Part shown: piece by piece, positions 19,201 through 25,133 of the stretch | Position numbering within the stretch: the first letter of the stretch is position 1 | Layout: each line of letters starts with the position of its first letter | DNA from: an uncultured Clostridia bacterium | GTDB taxonomy: Bacteria; Bacillota; Clostridia; Christensenellales; UBA1242 | Direction of reading: 5' to 3' | Assembly (NCBI GenBank): GCA_944377765.1 | Contig: CALWFX010000049.1 | Span: forward strand, 1-30,704 | Length of the DNA stretch: 30,704 nt | The notes under the pieces: model-generated | Told to the model about the DNA's origin: nothing | Databases searched by the model: none | The model's input: only the letters and a program-made list of their open reading frames with translations | Translations under genes and position numbers: made by a program

Positions 19201-22200
19201 CATATATCTATGATTCAGCAACTTTTGGAATTGGTGGTGAGCCAAGTTACGCTTCTAAAATTCAAGATTTCTATATTTCAAATGTTAAATTTGAAGTTGA
19301 AGGAAGTTCGATTCCATGTAAATCTAAAGATCCAAGCACAACCAATATTTCAACAAAAGCAGGTGGATATATTTATAATGACAGCAAAAAAGCAATGGCG
19401 ACCACTGAAAGCAAAGCCGATTTTACAGTTCCATATTTTGAAGGCAAATATTATGGCACATCAAATATGATTGGCGATGTTGTTATAGTTATAACTTTAA
19501 GTGAAATTGGTGGAACTAATAGCACCGAGTTTAGACTTAATGTTACAATTGAAAGATCTCCACAAGGCACACTAAAAGGAAATGAATTCATTGATGGCGA
19601 AGTTATTGACAAAGGCGATTTTAATACTAGTGAAGATGGGACAGCAACAGTTTATAACGACACCTTGCAAATTCAACTTGATGCTGGAACAAAACTTGAG
19701 TATGCAATCACAACAAGTGCAAGTGAACCAGCGAAAGATTCTTCTGAATGGAAAAAATTAAATAACACAAGAAATTACACACACAGTGAATTTGTTAGAA
19801 TTTCAGAAGAGACAAAAATAGATGCATCTTCGGTTAATGGTAAGACATCGTATTATATTCATATTAGAAATGCAGCTGGAAATTATCTTGTTAAATATGG
19901 TAATAGCAACCTTATTGGATATGGTAATAATGAGAAAAACAATTCAAGCATAAGTAGCCTTGCCGAATTTAGTGATGCTAGCGATTCAAGTGGAAAGGAT
20001 AAGATAACCTACAACATTGAAAACATCAACGAACTTAACAGCAGTGGCTACACAACAAGAAATGTTTACACAATTGTTGCATTCACACCAACAGCAACTG
20101 AAAATGAAACATCAACAACATATTATTATCAACAAAGTGCATCCTTCAATCTTTACCCATATTACGAATCAATCACTCCAATCAACACAACTGCATCTGA
20201 ATATGAAGTAAGTGATTATTATAAGGTTGAAGGTGGTTCGACTGGTAATACTGACGACTATTATGTTATAACTCCAGCCAACTGGACATCTGGACATATT
20301 GATTATAATGGATATAACAATTTAACGGCTCCATCACAATCCACTATAGCAAATATGCCATGGGCTTATTCATATAAAATTGAAGGTGATGCAACAATCG
20401 ATTCAACAGGAACAATCACAACAGCAAGAGGCTTTGATGTTAAAACAAACAACCTTATTGTTACTGTTTATATGAAAGTTTCAGGCTATGATGGACAATT
20501 TAGAGATAGTCAAGGCATTGAACTTGGCACAGTTAAGTTCTATTTGAATGAAGAATCTTCAGTAAGTAGTAGTGCGGTTATTAGTGCCGGTGCTGATACT
20601 ACAAAATTAGGAGTCATTGGCAATTATTCATTGGTAAATTTAAAGGCAGGCGAAAAAGTTTATAAGGTTGGAAGCCCAACTGAAACATCATATAACAAGG
20701 TAATAAGTGCTCCAGCCTCAACTGATAACTATAAAGATAGATTTGTTATACCTGTAAATACAACTTTAGATCTTAGTGAAATTGATTCGAGTAAGTCAAA
20801 TGTTGAATATAGAGTTGTGAAAGAAAATAGTAAAGATAACTCAACAGTTATAACAACAAATAATATCGGCTCATACACATATACAAGTGTCGGAGAATAT
20901 AATCCTACAATTGTCAGAACCTACTTAAAAGAAGGGGAAATTATTTTTGAAACATTCAATATATCTGTTGATGTTTACGATCCGGTGGCAGGAATATATG
21001 TTTCTCATGCTAGAGAAAAGGGAAATGGTTCTGGCAATCAAGATATAGACCAAAATGATAGGGAAAATATGTCAGAAATCTTAAATGATGATGAACTTAA
21101 AGAAGGAACATGGGATTATTATGATGTTGATACAGATAAATATATTAGCATTGACTGCGATGAAACCATGGTCAAAACTTATAACATTGTTGCAGTAAAC
21201 TCAGATAAATCTGAAATTAGATATTATGTTCTTACTATCATTGTTTACGAAGAAGGTGAAGAATATAACGTTGCCTTAACACCATATTCCACTTACGCAC
21301 TTAGTAAGTTGTTTGGAGAGTCAACTGTCTATGAAATTGACTCAGATACACATCAAGAAAGTGTGGTTGATAAAGTCAATTTCTCAGATGGAATAAATAG
21401 CATAAAGCCAAAAACTTACTATGTTAAGGCAAGTGATGGCACTGTTAAAATGTATACAGTAAACTTTAATATCTACAATTCAAGTGCCAATATGGCAACA
21501 TCCACTTGGATTAAAGATGAGTTTGACGATAAAGGCAATATGTCCATTTCAAAAGATATAATTTCAAAAGCCATAGGTTTAACAGAAGAAGAAGGAAAAA
21601 CAATAACAATATATTCTCTTGATGCTAACAACATAATGACTGCAATAACTGGTAATTACACTTTGACGAAAGCAAGTGGCGAAAGCACAAGTTTTACAAG
21701 ACAGTTCATTGTTAAAACAGAAAAAACTGAAGGGGAAGAAACTAGCCTTAATTACACTTATTACACAATAACCTTCTATGCATATGAAAAAGAAATTAAT
21801 GTTACTTCAAGCACAGTATACACAAACGCATACAGATTGAGTAACCTTGACAATCTTGTTAAAGAAACAATTGGCGGAGATTTATCAGGTTATGCGGTTA
21901 GTTGGTATGTCTATAACAACAATGCTTTAAGTTCAATTTCCACAATTGAAATTGATGCTGATTCTGTTGAAAATGGCATTTATATGGAAGATGAAAATAT
22001 TCCAGTTTACTATGTAAATATCAATGGCGTTTATTATGAAGTCAATGTAACACTTTACTCCGCTTCTTTAACCAACAATAACATAATTATATTTAGAGAC
22101 GCACAAGGAAATATAACTCTTAGTGAGATAGCAGGAACAATCAATGAAAAATTAAATATTGTCGACGAAGAAGCAACAATAACATCTAAGTTTTATGCAT

Positions 22201-22682
22201 TAAATGAAAACAACACTCCAAGTGCAAGCGAAAATACAAACTTTAATTTAAGTGTTGAAGCGACCAAACAAAAATATTTGTATGTGGTTACAATTGAAAA
22301 AGTAACTGAAGATGCGACTGAAACTACCACAATTTATGCCATTATCACTTTAACATTTATTGTTCAAACTGATGTTACTGACGAGAAATATGTTTTTGAA
22401 AGCACAATAACTTCTGGAACTTTCAGTCTTAACACAATAACAAGCGAAGTTAGAACTCGCTTAGGAATAAGTCAAGTTGAATATTATGAGTATAGCACCG
22501 AAGGCCAAAGTTATGTGTCTATAACATCATTATTTGGTCTTGAAGAAGAAAAAGGCGACTATATTTTAAGACCAGTTTATGTTAAAAATGGCGTGGACGA
22601 AGATGGCAAAGATGTATACACAAAAATTTTGATTTTACTTAAAAACAACCAACCAAAAAGTGATAGCGAGGCAGAAGCATGA
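10251..22682 (+). CDS. Giant membrane-anchored extracellular protein with repeated beta-rich (Ig-like) modules
   Basis: A single open frame of 4143 residues. A basic start (MKKKRK) and one hydrophobic helix at about 13-37 with no obvious cleavage site suggest an uncleaved signal anchor, with about 4100 residues outside the cell. No LPxTG motif, choline-binding, SLH or C-terminal membrane segment is seen; it ends KNNQPKSDSEAEA. The body is Ser/Thr/Asn/Glu-rich, very poor in Cys, and alternates short beta-strand-like blocks (TFSFTLNFAKSF, YYEMYFRIKVEANYIL, SLSFVINPNYAIV), resembling diverged bacterial Ig-like domains. A recurring strand ending in P-x-Y or a similar N/P..Y pattern appears near residues 1213, 1590, 2121, 2645, 2799 and 3298. 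The last ~560 residues form six related modules. No catalytic motif is seen. The frame is intact and in-phase with the downstream PLD gene (ATGA overlap), so the size is unlikely to be an artefact. Adhesion or structural surface fibre is the likeliest role; this is inference. Confidence 0.88.
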   Translation: MKKKRKVLATWKVILIVIASIIGLMGVTTLTMYLLGYFNEEIINPNDISFVQNENYNAKKGMFEVSENFELTLTSTTQDVTEREVTLSLSGATSENGYIDNGIIRVPEKVRLNTPFQVTLSSSYNDDLEMNYINGGITTLKATSENGLIQPTSAVIAVDVPVYEVSGYLYDVADSEMNELTNVVVGSQFKVKLNYTPSESEKLYSGDENKLFFYYNLEYNDIELDYTTHTFTAKKISEANGDKITILTFSSAKYQKEFLAEYNAYLAENPTYQDSFTLMNQRANLYFGENQLACKKLDIELKVVDVTVDNFRLTNTSFKGTVDKYLNLASSSTSPVFDGNFGVIIRDSENTPLNSVYAKNVGIAYIGETDGVKIKGSSVVKVVEQMVDGKAEYTLTEENYDINASYKMQVSEDGLTRTYYFVLPDTNGSSDASNYSYKISATEDNVEQFKSALFVEENGELAIYFNASQTFGDLPVINIDFTMSAESELHWDDQSTINLVYDSDAGISDSVDLSTQISVPENNIYQTVRYFLFFDNGSLEGNFNNAISTKQPVEYSISGENPDISVTIPGSATGITSIYLYELNDSMLTANGPYDKNIYLIFATVRTDAEGNIIMKNGKYDIVLTSNYKNLVIDSTLKFSDMDSTLNITSSVQDYFLHEDELGENFELYIPSVLVETEDETTSDTFKFDITLSNSLNVSSDLNEMQELYNSQNLKIEFRDADGEKTDYLSFENVSFNSNELASTITISGDVVISSAYTNTEGDYFTAYLVFNNGKTVREKQLTFTYETYTFDNFMLYAQKVDSAEYQFILDYADNPDENPYINPVTNEPGVVQVKITADDVSIEWNGQTVTDPESGSPIKKLSDLLQVSMFDQFGRLIMVDDVASYTLQELNGLNYVMIGNNEITGFRATGGNPVDTILRATATSKDGSQVTTNFQINFTIQSEGVSKVEYDATEFVKDIDDEMTELQGNIGEVTIKKYLTTDDVISLKDLINVYIGDNTTPLQDLTFKLDSAYLSEMSSKNLTDLFRTASNQPAGGMISLYSDVSCVDNYLVDTTDNIVALKIMKPFAQETTIYFNVTDSNNLVNIKLNFVIYQNVEVTPKFSTYESQYEGYLTTAGNGDLRNKVFGGEVLDLNTYYPISLSKTKDDQPDTSFNWGGGRLNILTDSTDLVDVAGSALVFADVKTYELVNVTIVYGEIVNGQTNTYAFKQSLSFVINPNYAIVENDKNIDLSQIGDGINIENTHYNIYKATDYINYMKGATLDESSKVEFAGNFRLDRVEGGILTSDSNSPIVKRDQENPIPYTAPLGTYIETSFNLTYIGDDAGTGDFQALYFVARDENQADFVGTGKNSITFNVGYGIDAYDTINKIFEENNNSYKLLENENGYQLILLESMAYKLNDGWYGTSTENRYLIFNSDNFNVGKLDQFNFDTEIRFQYNNIDTIIVQVRLTKVGLDYIVYTNDYPFDIITGNADTLVENNVFESIVAGIQSKQIVYIDKYDENFELSKDQVGFHYKVSEGSNYGANLTISDITAGYENLISIVDGATTGSKNSIKINSIVDNGDEIYAIILLTLSQNSGSGNIYYEMYFRIKVEANYILQNVFYPYNNEAEYINQSDFTINFEEAFNSTNASGDAVGRTRFAKLQNKETGDVVDADAKYKIYDVAVNGESVAKESWTQYLDLTLDENTGILTAHVKNEDALITIKIAKSYFENDIEIVNSERVYTIILNNTPEYVSNVYKIEEDEEITLGKDGKDYIENIQVGKNEYKYFVDLKENSESGIQTPVTNMNAHFTSEDGKQLLVPFIKEGDVIYATNEGGTLKDELEITAEILETLNGEETDRVYITVEELENGISKITLPSGLSVGEQTSVTEFYVETEKINYFMFEKQANSEIFELSFKTVSAYTQDMEFSIGIYTTYENAFNINFKINGGYTVTFTENVLNGTPFASGKEYQLSDFVEKIQNIGGSELQTAFTYKVAGETDASVKNRININGQTFTVAHSERDFGVVIVAEYWKDEQLLFTFSFTLNFAKSFDNSVVREYKDDNTYYSQHTLTFDLTKGNFYDAVKGYLEPEDSIVDENSFIFQGDGSSYGIQIENVSEEQTATENMTIVYMFNGNQIFTFQVNYVYNIKPNVVLENQYPTPDGSTETGEMIGDEFVETEFVNDKDKINNFFNTAPNFTTSDAKGRVTISPQGQEGVSYQYQVGINVTEISNVRLVATGNTNREMTSAGILVNTTLTESTMPTYNFEFNLQNNGTSGYVLFTITVNQVSITYRVNVSNSSVVTVETNATNRENSVEKVFAEDMKNYEEENIFGYSRMLKYKYLTGISVVNYWVRFEKENEAPLIYQLQITKVGSENVEDLGKSNDGYTFEGVYTTKDNALNKVNKSDERTIFETNPYITNRIVLVYAGYKVSSSVAEIYLYEDAIDNTEKMSEFEFEEDDVQTEKTLKISYTFANDKNTTQHATGFSYSVKLTVEFEVVSDAVTQHETLQAGNDYNLLSLQGFGIRNARTGELYTSTTMAENGEINLQVYGFSDLPVAYENGKVSENGKYDALQVEAGQIHDQLIKDGIHYTGIKPRAGMSSINVGSSTDFTNNYITLTAQRQNEKNVDWKIQARGAANMGNFVMLKITYSTTFAGKTISVSDNLKVLVNPAYKVLIKTDDTTNAYNQAQEVTLEGGGNHNTYMTNTAETPYIITIFENTVSNSKQSTEKLYAALGEYPLLQANQGSTNLGYTFTYKYTSGSGEFNSYAAGISLTDGWTGKPDNQSSSLSFTVTQPPLGDKNYYIDAVDPYDFQIRIYFRVRAGLNPEIADINKTTLKEGDDIEFGSVYKSITQSKISLSGILEGNGNGFATDYDLHYSNITKEDDDKTRPLLKYSNSNNFIEANTANSAEKPLSGLVYVYYDSSNNKYATDTFSEVPVNTSFSIYVNYSKCGISVDENNKTRTVYVEYDGKILTPANQNVSSETNPTFNADNEVQVSLRGLDAYIYDSATFGIGGEPSYASKIQDFYISNVKFEVEGSSIPCKSKDPSTTNISTKAGGYIYNDSKKAMATTESKADFTVPYFEGKYYGTSNMIGDVVIVITLSEIGGTNSTEFRLNVTIERSPQGTLKGNEFIDGEVIDKGDFNTSEDGTATVYNDTLQIQLDAGTKLEYAITTSASEPAKDSSEWKKLNNTRNYTHSEFVRISEETKIDASSVNGKTSYYIHIRNAAGNYLVKYGNSNLIGYGNNEKNNSSISSLAEFSDASDSSGKDKITYNIENINELNSSGYTTRNVYTIVAFTPTATENETSTTYYYQQSASFNLYPYYESITPINTTASEYEVSDYYKVEGGSTGNTDDYYVITPANWTSGHIDYNGYNNLTAPSQSTIANMPWAYSYKIEGDATIDSTGTITTARGFDVKTNNLIVTVYMKVSGYDGQFRDSQGIELGTVKFYLNEESSVSSSAVISAGADTTKLGVIGNYSLVNLKAGEKVYKVGSPTETSYNKVISAPASTDNYKDRFVIPVNTTLDLSEIDSSKSNVEYRVVKENSKDNSTVITTNNIGSYTYTSVGEYNPTIVRTYLKEGEIIFETFNISVDVYDPVAGIYVSHAREKGNGSGNQDIDQNDRENMSEILNDDELKEGTWDYYDVDTDKYISIDCDETMVKTYNIVAVNSDKSEIRYYVLTIIVYEEGEEYNVALTPYSTYALSKLFGESTVYEIDSDTHQESVVDKVNFSDGINSIKPKTYYVKASDGTVKMYTVNFNIYNSSANMATSTWIKDEFDDKGNMSISKDIISKAIGLTEEEGKTITIYSLDANNIMTAITGNYTLTKASGESTSFTRQFIVKTEKTEGEETSLNYTYYTITFYAYEKEINVTSSTVYTNAYRLSNLDNLVKETIGGDLSGYAVSWYVYNNNALSSISTIEIDADSVENGIYMEDENIPVYYVNINGVYYEVNVTLYSASLTNNNIIIFRDAQGNITLSEIAGTINEKLNIVDEEATITSKFYALNENNTPSASENTNFNLSVEATKQKYLYVVTIEKVTEDATETTTIYAIITLTFIVQTDVTDEKYVFESTITSGTFSLNTITSEVRTRLGISQVEYYEYSTEGQSYVSITSLFGLEEEKGDYILRPVYVKNGVDEDGKDVYTKILILLKNNQPKSDSEAEA
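21000..22679 (+). repeat. Six diverged tandem modules at the C-terminus of the giant protein
   Basis: Protein-level repeats starting at about residues 3584, 3672, 3746, 3850, 3940 and 4040 (74-104 residues each). Shared order: an LS-x-I / LSKL / LSNL-type helix start with a following LG or IG, a Y-rich strand (TVYEIDSD, ITIYSLDAN, VSWYVYNN, SKFYALNEN, VEYYEYST), a gap with small polar residues, then G-x-Y or Y-x-V and a closing strand (YTVNFNIYN, YTITFYAYE, YEVNVTLYS, YAIITLTFIV, YTKILILLKN). Found by eye; the boundaries are approximate and DNA identity between copies is low. Confidence 0.6.
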
Positions 22683-24130
22683 ATGTTTGGTTCTGGATAT
22701 TTATTTCAACTTGGATAATTAATTTCTTACTTTTTGTTTCCATGGTCTTTTTGGAAAGAAAAAAGTTTACAACAATCATGTGTTGGATGGCGGTTTTAAC
22801 CGCCCTTCCAATTGTTGGATACATTTTCTATATTGTCATGGGAAATGGCTTGTCGCTGAGAACTCGCCGAATGATAAACAAGCATAAGTTATACAAACTT
22901 GGCTATAACGAAGAAATTAAAAAAATTCTGTTCATGCAGGAAGAATTGAAACAAGACCTTAAAGAAGATGTTGGCGTTGTGAAGTGTTGTTACAGTTATG
23001 GCAGTATTCTTTGCCCAAATAACGACATTAAGTTTTACCGCTGGGGAACTGACAAGGTGGAAGATTTGAAACGCGACCTATTATCTGCAAAAGAAACTAT
23101 CAATATGGAATATTATATCTTTGCTGATGATAATATTGGTAAGGAAATTATGAATATTCTTATCAAAAAGGCAAAGGAAGGTGTTAAGGTTAAGTTTATT
23201 TACGACTCCATTGGTTGCTTGGGAGCACCAAGACGCTTTTTCAGAAAGTTAAGAAAAGCGGGTGGATATGTTGCTGAATTCTTCCCACCTTTTGGGCATA
23301 TACGTATGTTAAATTTAAAAATGAACTATCGTAACCATAGAAAGATTGTTGTTATTGATGGCAAAATTGGCTACACCGGTGGCATGAATATTCGAGATGA
23401 CCATATTTATGGCACAACAAAAAAAACTTCTCCTTGGCGAGATACGCACTTGCGTATGGAAGGTAGCGGAGTTTACATTTTACAGAATATATTTTTAAAC
23501 GATTGGAGATATTGCAAAAAAGAAAACAAATCGCCAGAAGATTATGCAAAGGAAGGGTATTTTCCACATATCAACATTGCAGGATGTGTAAATTTACAAG
23601 TCCTTTCGTCTGGACCAGACACGCCAACACAAACAATTAAAGATGCTTATATTAAAATGATAACAAATGCAAAAAAACATGTTTTCATTCAATCGCCATA
23701 TTTTGTGCCAGATGATAGTTTTATGTCAGCAATAAAAATCGCCTTGGCAAGTGGTGTAAGGGTTGGCATTATGATTCCTGAAAAGCCTGACCATAAAGCA
23801 ATTTTCCATGTGTCAATTTCATATTTAAAAGAACTTTTAGATTTGGGAGCAAACGTATATTTGTATAAAGGCTTTATGCACAGTAAGGCTTTACTTGTTG
23901 ACAACAATCAACTTTCAATTGGAACTTGCAACACAGACAACCGCTCTTTTGCATTGAATTTTGAAGATACAGTTGTTATGTATTCAAAGGAACTTAATAA
24001 TGAATATAGCAAAAGTATTATTGAAGATATCAAAAATTCTGTCAAGATTGACCAAAAATATTATCGCGACAGAAAATGGTATACCAAATTTTTGCAAGCA
24101 ATTTATCGTTTAGGCTCTCCAATTTTATAA
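22679..24130 (+). CDS. cls: Cardiolipin synthase, phospholipase D superfamily
   Basis: Membrane enzyme that joins two phosphatidylglycerols into cardiolipin plus glycerol; 483 residues, typical of bacterial Cls. Two N-terminal helices at about 4-25 and 33-55 are followed by two PLD domains. The active-site HKD motifs are H220-R-K222-IVVI-D227 with GYTGGMNI downstream, and H401-S-K403-ALLV-D408 with SIGTCNTDNRSF. Other family marks are NMEYYIFADDNIG, WRDTHLRMEG and SSGPDTPTQTIKDAYIKMI. Its ATG lies inside the stop of the giant protein gene (ATGA, 4-nt overlap), so it is translated by coupling and should be made with the surface protein. A strong hairpin terminator follows. Both catalytic motifs are intact. 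Related PLD enzymes can use other alcohols, so the exact product is inferred. Confidence 0.93.
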   Translation: MNVWFWIFISTWIINFLLFVSMVFLERKKFTTIMCWMAVLTALPIVGYIFYIVMGNGLSLRTRRMINKHKLYKLGYNEEIKKILFMQEELKQDLKEDVGVVKCCYSYGSILCPNNDIKFYRWGTDKVEDLKRDLLSAKETINMEYYIFADDNIGKEIMNILIKKAKEGVKVKFIYDSIGCLGAPRRFFRKLRKAGGYVAEFFPPFGHIRMLNLKMNYRNHRKIVVIDGKIGYTGGMNIRDDHIYGTTKKTSPWRDTHLRMEGSGVYILQNIFLNDWRYCKKENKSPEDYAKEGYFPHINIAGCVNLQVLSSGPDTPTQTIKDAYIKMITNAKKHVFIQSPYFVPDDSFMSAIKIALASGVRVGIMIPEKPDHKAIFHVSISYLKELLDLGANVYLYKGFMHSKALLVDNNQLSIGTCNTDNRSFALNFEDTVVMYSKELNNEYSKSIIEDIKNSVKIDQKYYRDRKWYTKFLQAIYRLGSPIL

Positions 24131-24131
24131 C

Positions 24132-24163
24132 AAAAAATATCTACTTTGTGGTAGATATTTTTT
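24132..24163 (+). terminator. Terminator of the giant protein / cls operon
   Basis: Thirteen-bp stem AAAAAATATCTAC / GTAGATATTTTTT with loop TTTGTG, two nucleotides after the cls stop. The T-run overlaps the first DnaA box. Confidence 0.9.
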
Positions 24164-24255
24164 ATCCACAAGGGAGTGAGAATATGTTTATTTATGTCGA
24201 ATTTTTTTAAGCAGTGTGGATAAAATGTGGATAACTTGTGTATAAATGTGGATAA
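24162..24255. promoter_or_regulatory. Dense, helically phased DnaA-box cluster
   Basis: Five matches to TTATNCACA: 24162-24170 on the plus strand, and 24215-24223, 24226-24234, 24237-24245 (TTATACACA) and 24247-24255 on the minus strand. The last four start 11, 11 and 10 bp apart, about one helical turn, so they face the same side of the DNA. A weaker match (TGTGGAAAT) lies at 24267-24275, and AT-rich DNA follows to 24320. A 7/7 match to the Spo0A box core TGTCGAA lies at 24195-24201; a chance hit is possible. The cluster fills the 205-nt gap between cls and the next gene. Confidence 0.8.
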
Positions 24256-24310
24256 CTTTAAAATTTTGTGGAAATTTGGCATTTTTCTTTATCTTTTTTT
24301 AACTATTTGG

Positions 24311-24316
24311 TATAAT
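24311..24316 (+). promoter_or_regulatory. -10 element of the Sel1-like gene, no clear -35
   Basis: Perfect TATAAT at 24311-24316, followed by ribosome site TTAGGAG (24321-24327). No recognisable -35 hexamer lies 16-18 nt upstream (the region is T-rich), so the promoter may be weak or activator-dependent; the DnaA-box array ends 55 nt upstream. Confidence 0.5.
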
Positions 24317-24335
24317 ATTTTTAGGAGTTAATACT

Positions 24336-24884
24336 GTGGACTATAAAAAATTTATTGATAAAAAAACCGCTTATGACGGATTTGTGAAATATAGGAAGAA
24401 AATTTTAGATTCAGAAGAAAAAGGAACTTTTGAGGATGTTTTTTCTGATATCTGTGCCAAAGCAATGATGGGAGATGCAATTGCAGAAGATTGTGTGGCA
24501 TATTTTTACAGCAAAGGTATTCCCGGCTTTTTAAATCAAAACTATGAACTTTATATGTCTTGGCAAGTTTTGGCTGCAGCCAATGGCAATTGTTTTTCCA
24601 TTGAAAAACTGGAATTTTTCTTGAAATATGTTTTAGATTTGATTTTCACAAAGGATGATATTTTAAAAGAGGCAATCATAAGGGGGAATATCACAAAGGA
24701 CAATGCTCTTTATGTCATTTCAAATTTGCTGTGTGAAGGTATTGTTGATATTCTTAAAATTGACCCTAAAAAATTAATACAAAAAGACAACACAGAAGAA
24801 CCTTTTTCTCTTGAAACTAACAGAAAATTTGTTAAGGCTTTGGAAGATTCTGTTGTGCCGGTTGCAAAATATTTGATTTCATAA
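24336..24884 (+). CDS. Hypothetical protein with one Sel1-like repeat region
   Basis: Protein of 182 residues starting at GTG, chosen because TTAGGAG lies 8 nt upstream and no ATG occurs near. It is soluble, with no signal or membrane helix. Residues 41-92 (AKAMMGDAIAEDCVAYFYSKG ... YELYMSWQVLAAANGNCFSIEKL) follow the Sel1/TPR-like pattern A..G...A......Y..G......Y..A..W...AA..G....I..L. Such helical repeats usually serve as protein-binding surfaces. The remainder (FTKDDILKEAIIRGNITKDNALYVISNLL) is helical and unassigned. It is monocistronic, directly downstream of the DnaA-box array and ended by a hairpin. The specific function is unknown; the Sel1 likeness is tentative. Confidence 0.7.
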   Translation: MDYKKFIDKKTAYDGFVKYRKKILDSEEKGTFEDVFSDICAKAMMGDAIAEDCVAYFYSKGIPGFLNQNYELYMSWQVLAAANGNCFSIEKLEFFLKYVLDLIFTKDDILKEAIIRGNITKDNALYVISNLLCEGIVDILKIDPKKLIQKDNTEEPFSLETNRKFVKALEDSVVPVAKYLIS

Positions 24885-24891
24885 TAAATAA

Positions 24892-24914
24892 AAAATTAGG
24901 ACTATCCTAATTTT
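24892..24914. terminator. Bidirectional terminator between the Sel1-like gene and tRNA-Arg
   Basis: AAAATTAGG (24892-24900), loop ACTAT, CCTAATTTT (24906-24914). The better T-run is on the minus strand, so it chiefly ends the tRNA transcript. Confidence 0.75.
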
Positions 24915-24928
24915 AAACCATTAAATTT

Positions 24929-25003
24929 TGGTGCTTCCACCGGGATTTGAACCCGGGATCTAAGTTTCGAAGACTTATGTGATATCCATTTCACTATGGA
25001 AGC
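24929..25003 (-). tRNA. tRNA-Arg, anticodon UCG, CCA encoded
   Basis: Reading the minus strand from 25003: acceptor GCTTCCA pairs with TGGAAGC, then discriminator A (24932) and encoded CCA (24931-24929). The D arm is GTGA...TCAC with GG in the loop. The anticodon stem TAAGT/ACTTA encloses loop CTTCGAA, so the anticodon is TCG (24970-24968), reading CGA and by wobble other CGN codons. The T arm CCGGG-TTCAAAT-CCCGG is perfect. No intron or mismatch in the stems. It is transcribed alone, opposite to its neighbours, from a consensus promoter. Confidence 0.95.
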
Positions 25004-25012
25004 ATTTTGTAA

Positions 25013-25037
25013 AACGGACATCTGTTCGTTTTTCTTT
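25013..25037 (+). terminator. Possible plus-strand terminator upstream of the VirD4-like gene
   Basis: AACGGACA-TC-TGTTCGTT (25013-25030, one G-T pair) followed by TTTCTTTTTT. It would block plus-strand read-through toward the VirD4-like gene. It also lies at the predicted 5' end of the minus-strand tRNA transcript, where it would only affect processing. Confidence 0.5.
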
Positions 25038-25040
25038 TTT

Positions 25041-25069
25041 ATTATATTCTCTTTCTTGTGTTTTGTCAA
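25041..25069 (-). promoter_or_regulatory. Consensus SigA promoter of tRNA-Arg
   Basis: Minus strand: perfect TTGACA (25069-25064), 17-nt spacer, perfect TATAAT (25046-25041). Predicted +1 near 25034, about 30 nt before the tRNA 5' end. Confidence 0.9.
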
Positions 25070-25104
25070 TTTTTTGTATTTTTTATATAATTATATTATT
25101 TTAG

Positions 25105-25133
25105 TTGATTTTTTTCTTTTTTTTATCTAAAAT
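25105..25133 (+). promoter_or_regulatory. Promoter of the VirD4-like gene
   Basis: TTGATT (25105-25110), 17-nt spacer, TAAAAT (25128-25133, 5/6). Predicted +1 near 25140 gives a leader of about 54 nt, with ribosome site AAAAGGGG just before ATG. Nothing else is recognised between 25134 and 25193. Confidence 0.55.

Noticed and set aside
10755..20211. Other-frame and opposite-strand open frames of 60-140 codons inside the giant gene
   Set aside because: They are shadows of the long coding frame, without ribosome sites or recognisable protein features.
10251..22682. Giant frame as an assembly artefact or fused genes
   Set aside because: Composition and style are uniform, there is one signal anchor only, no internal ribosome site plus signal pair was noticed, and the 4-nt overlap with cls is precise.
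24195..24201. Spo0A box TGTCGAA as a firm regulatory site
   Set aside because: A 7-bp match is expected a few times by chance in 30 kb (another lies inside the PBP gene); it is mentioned only as context for the DnaA cluster.
24171..24210. Eight-codon ORF (MFIYVEFF) with an AGGGAG ribosome-like site between the cls terminator and the DnaA array
   Set aside because: It lies after a terminator with no promoter of its own and is too short to support as a gene; the purine stretch may be chance.
24131..24335. Chromosomal replication origin
   Set aside because: DnaA boxes fit, but dnaA, dnaN or rpmH are absent, no clear DnaA-trio element is seen, and transcription does not switch direction here. 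Kept as a DnaA-box cluster only.
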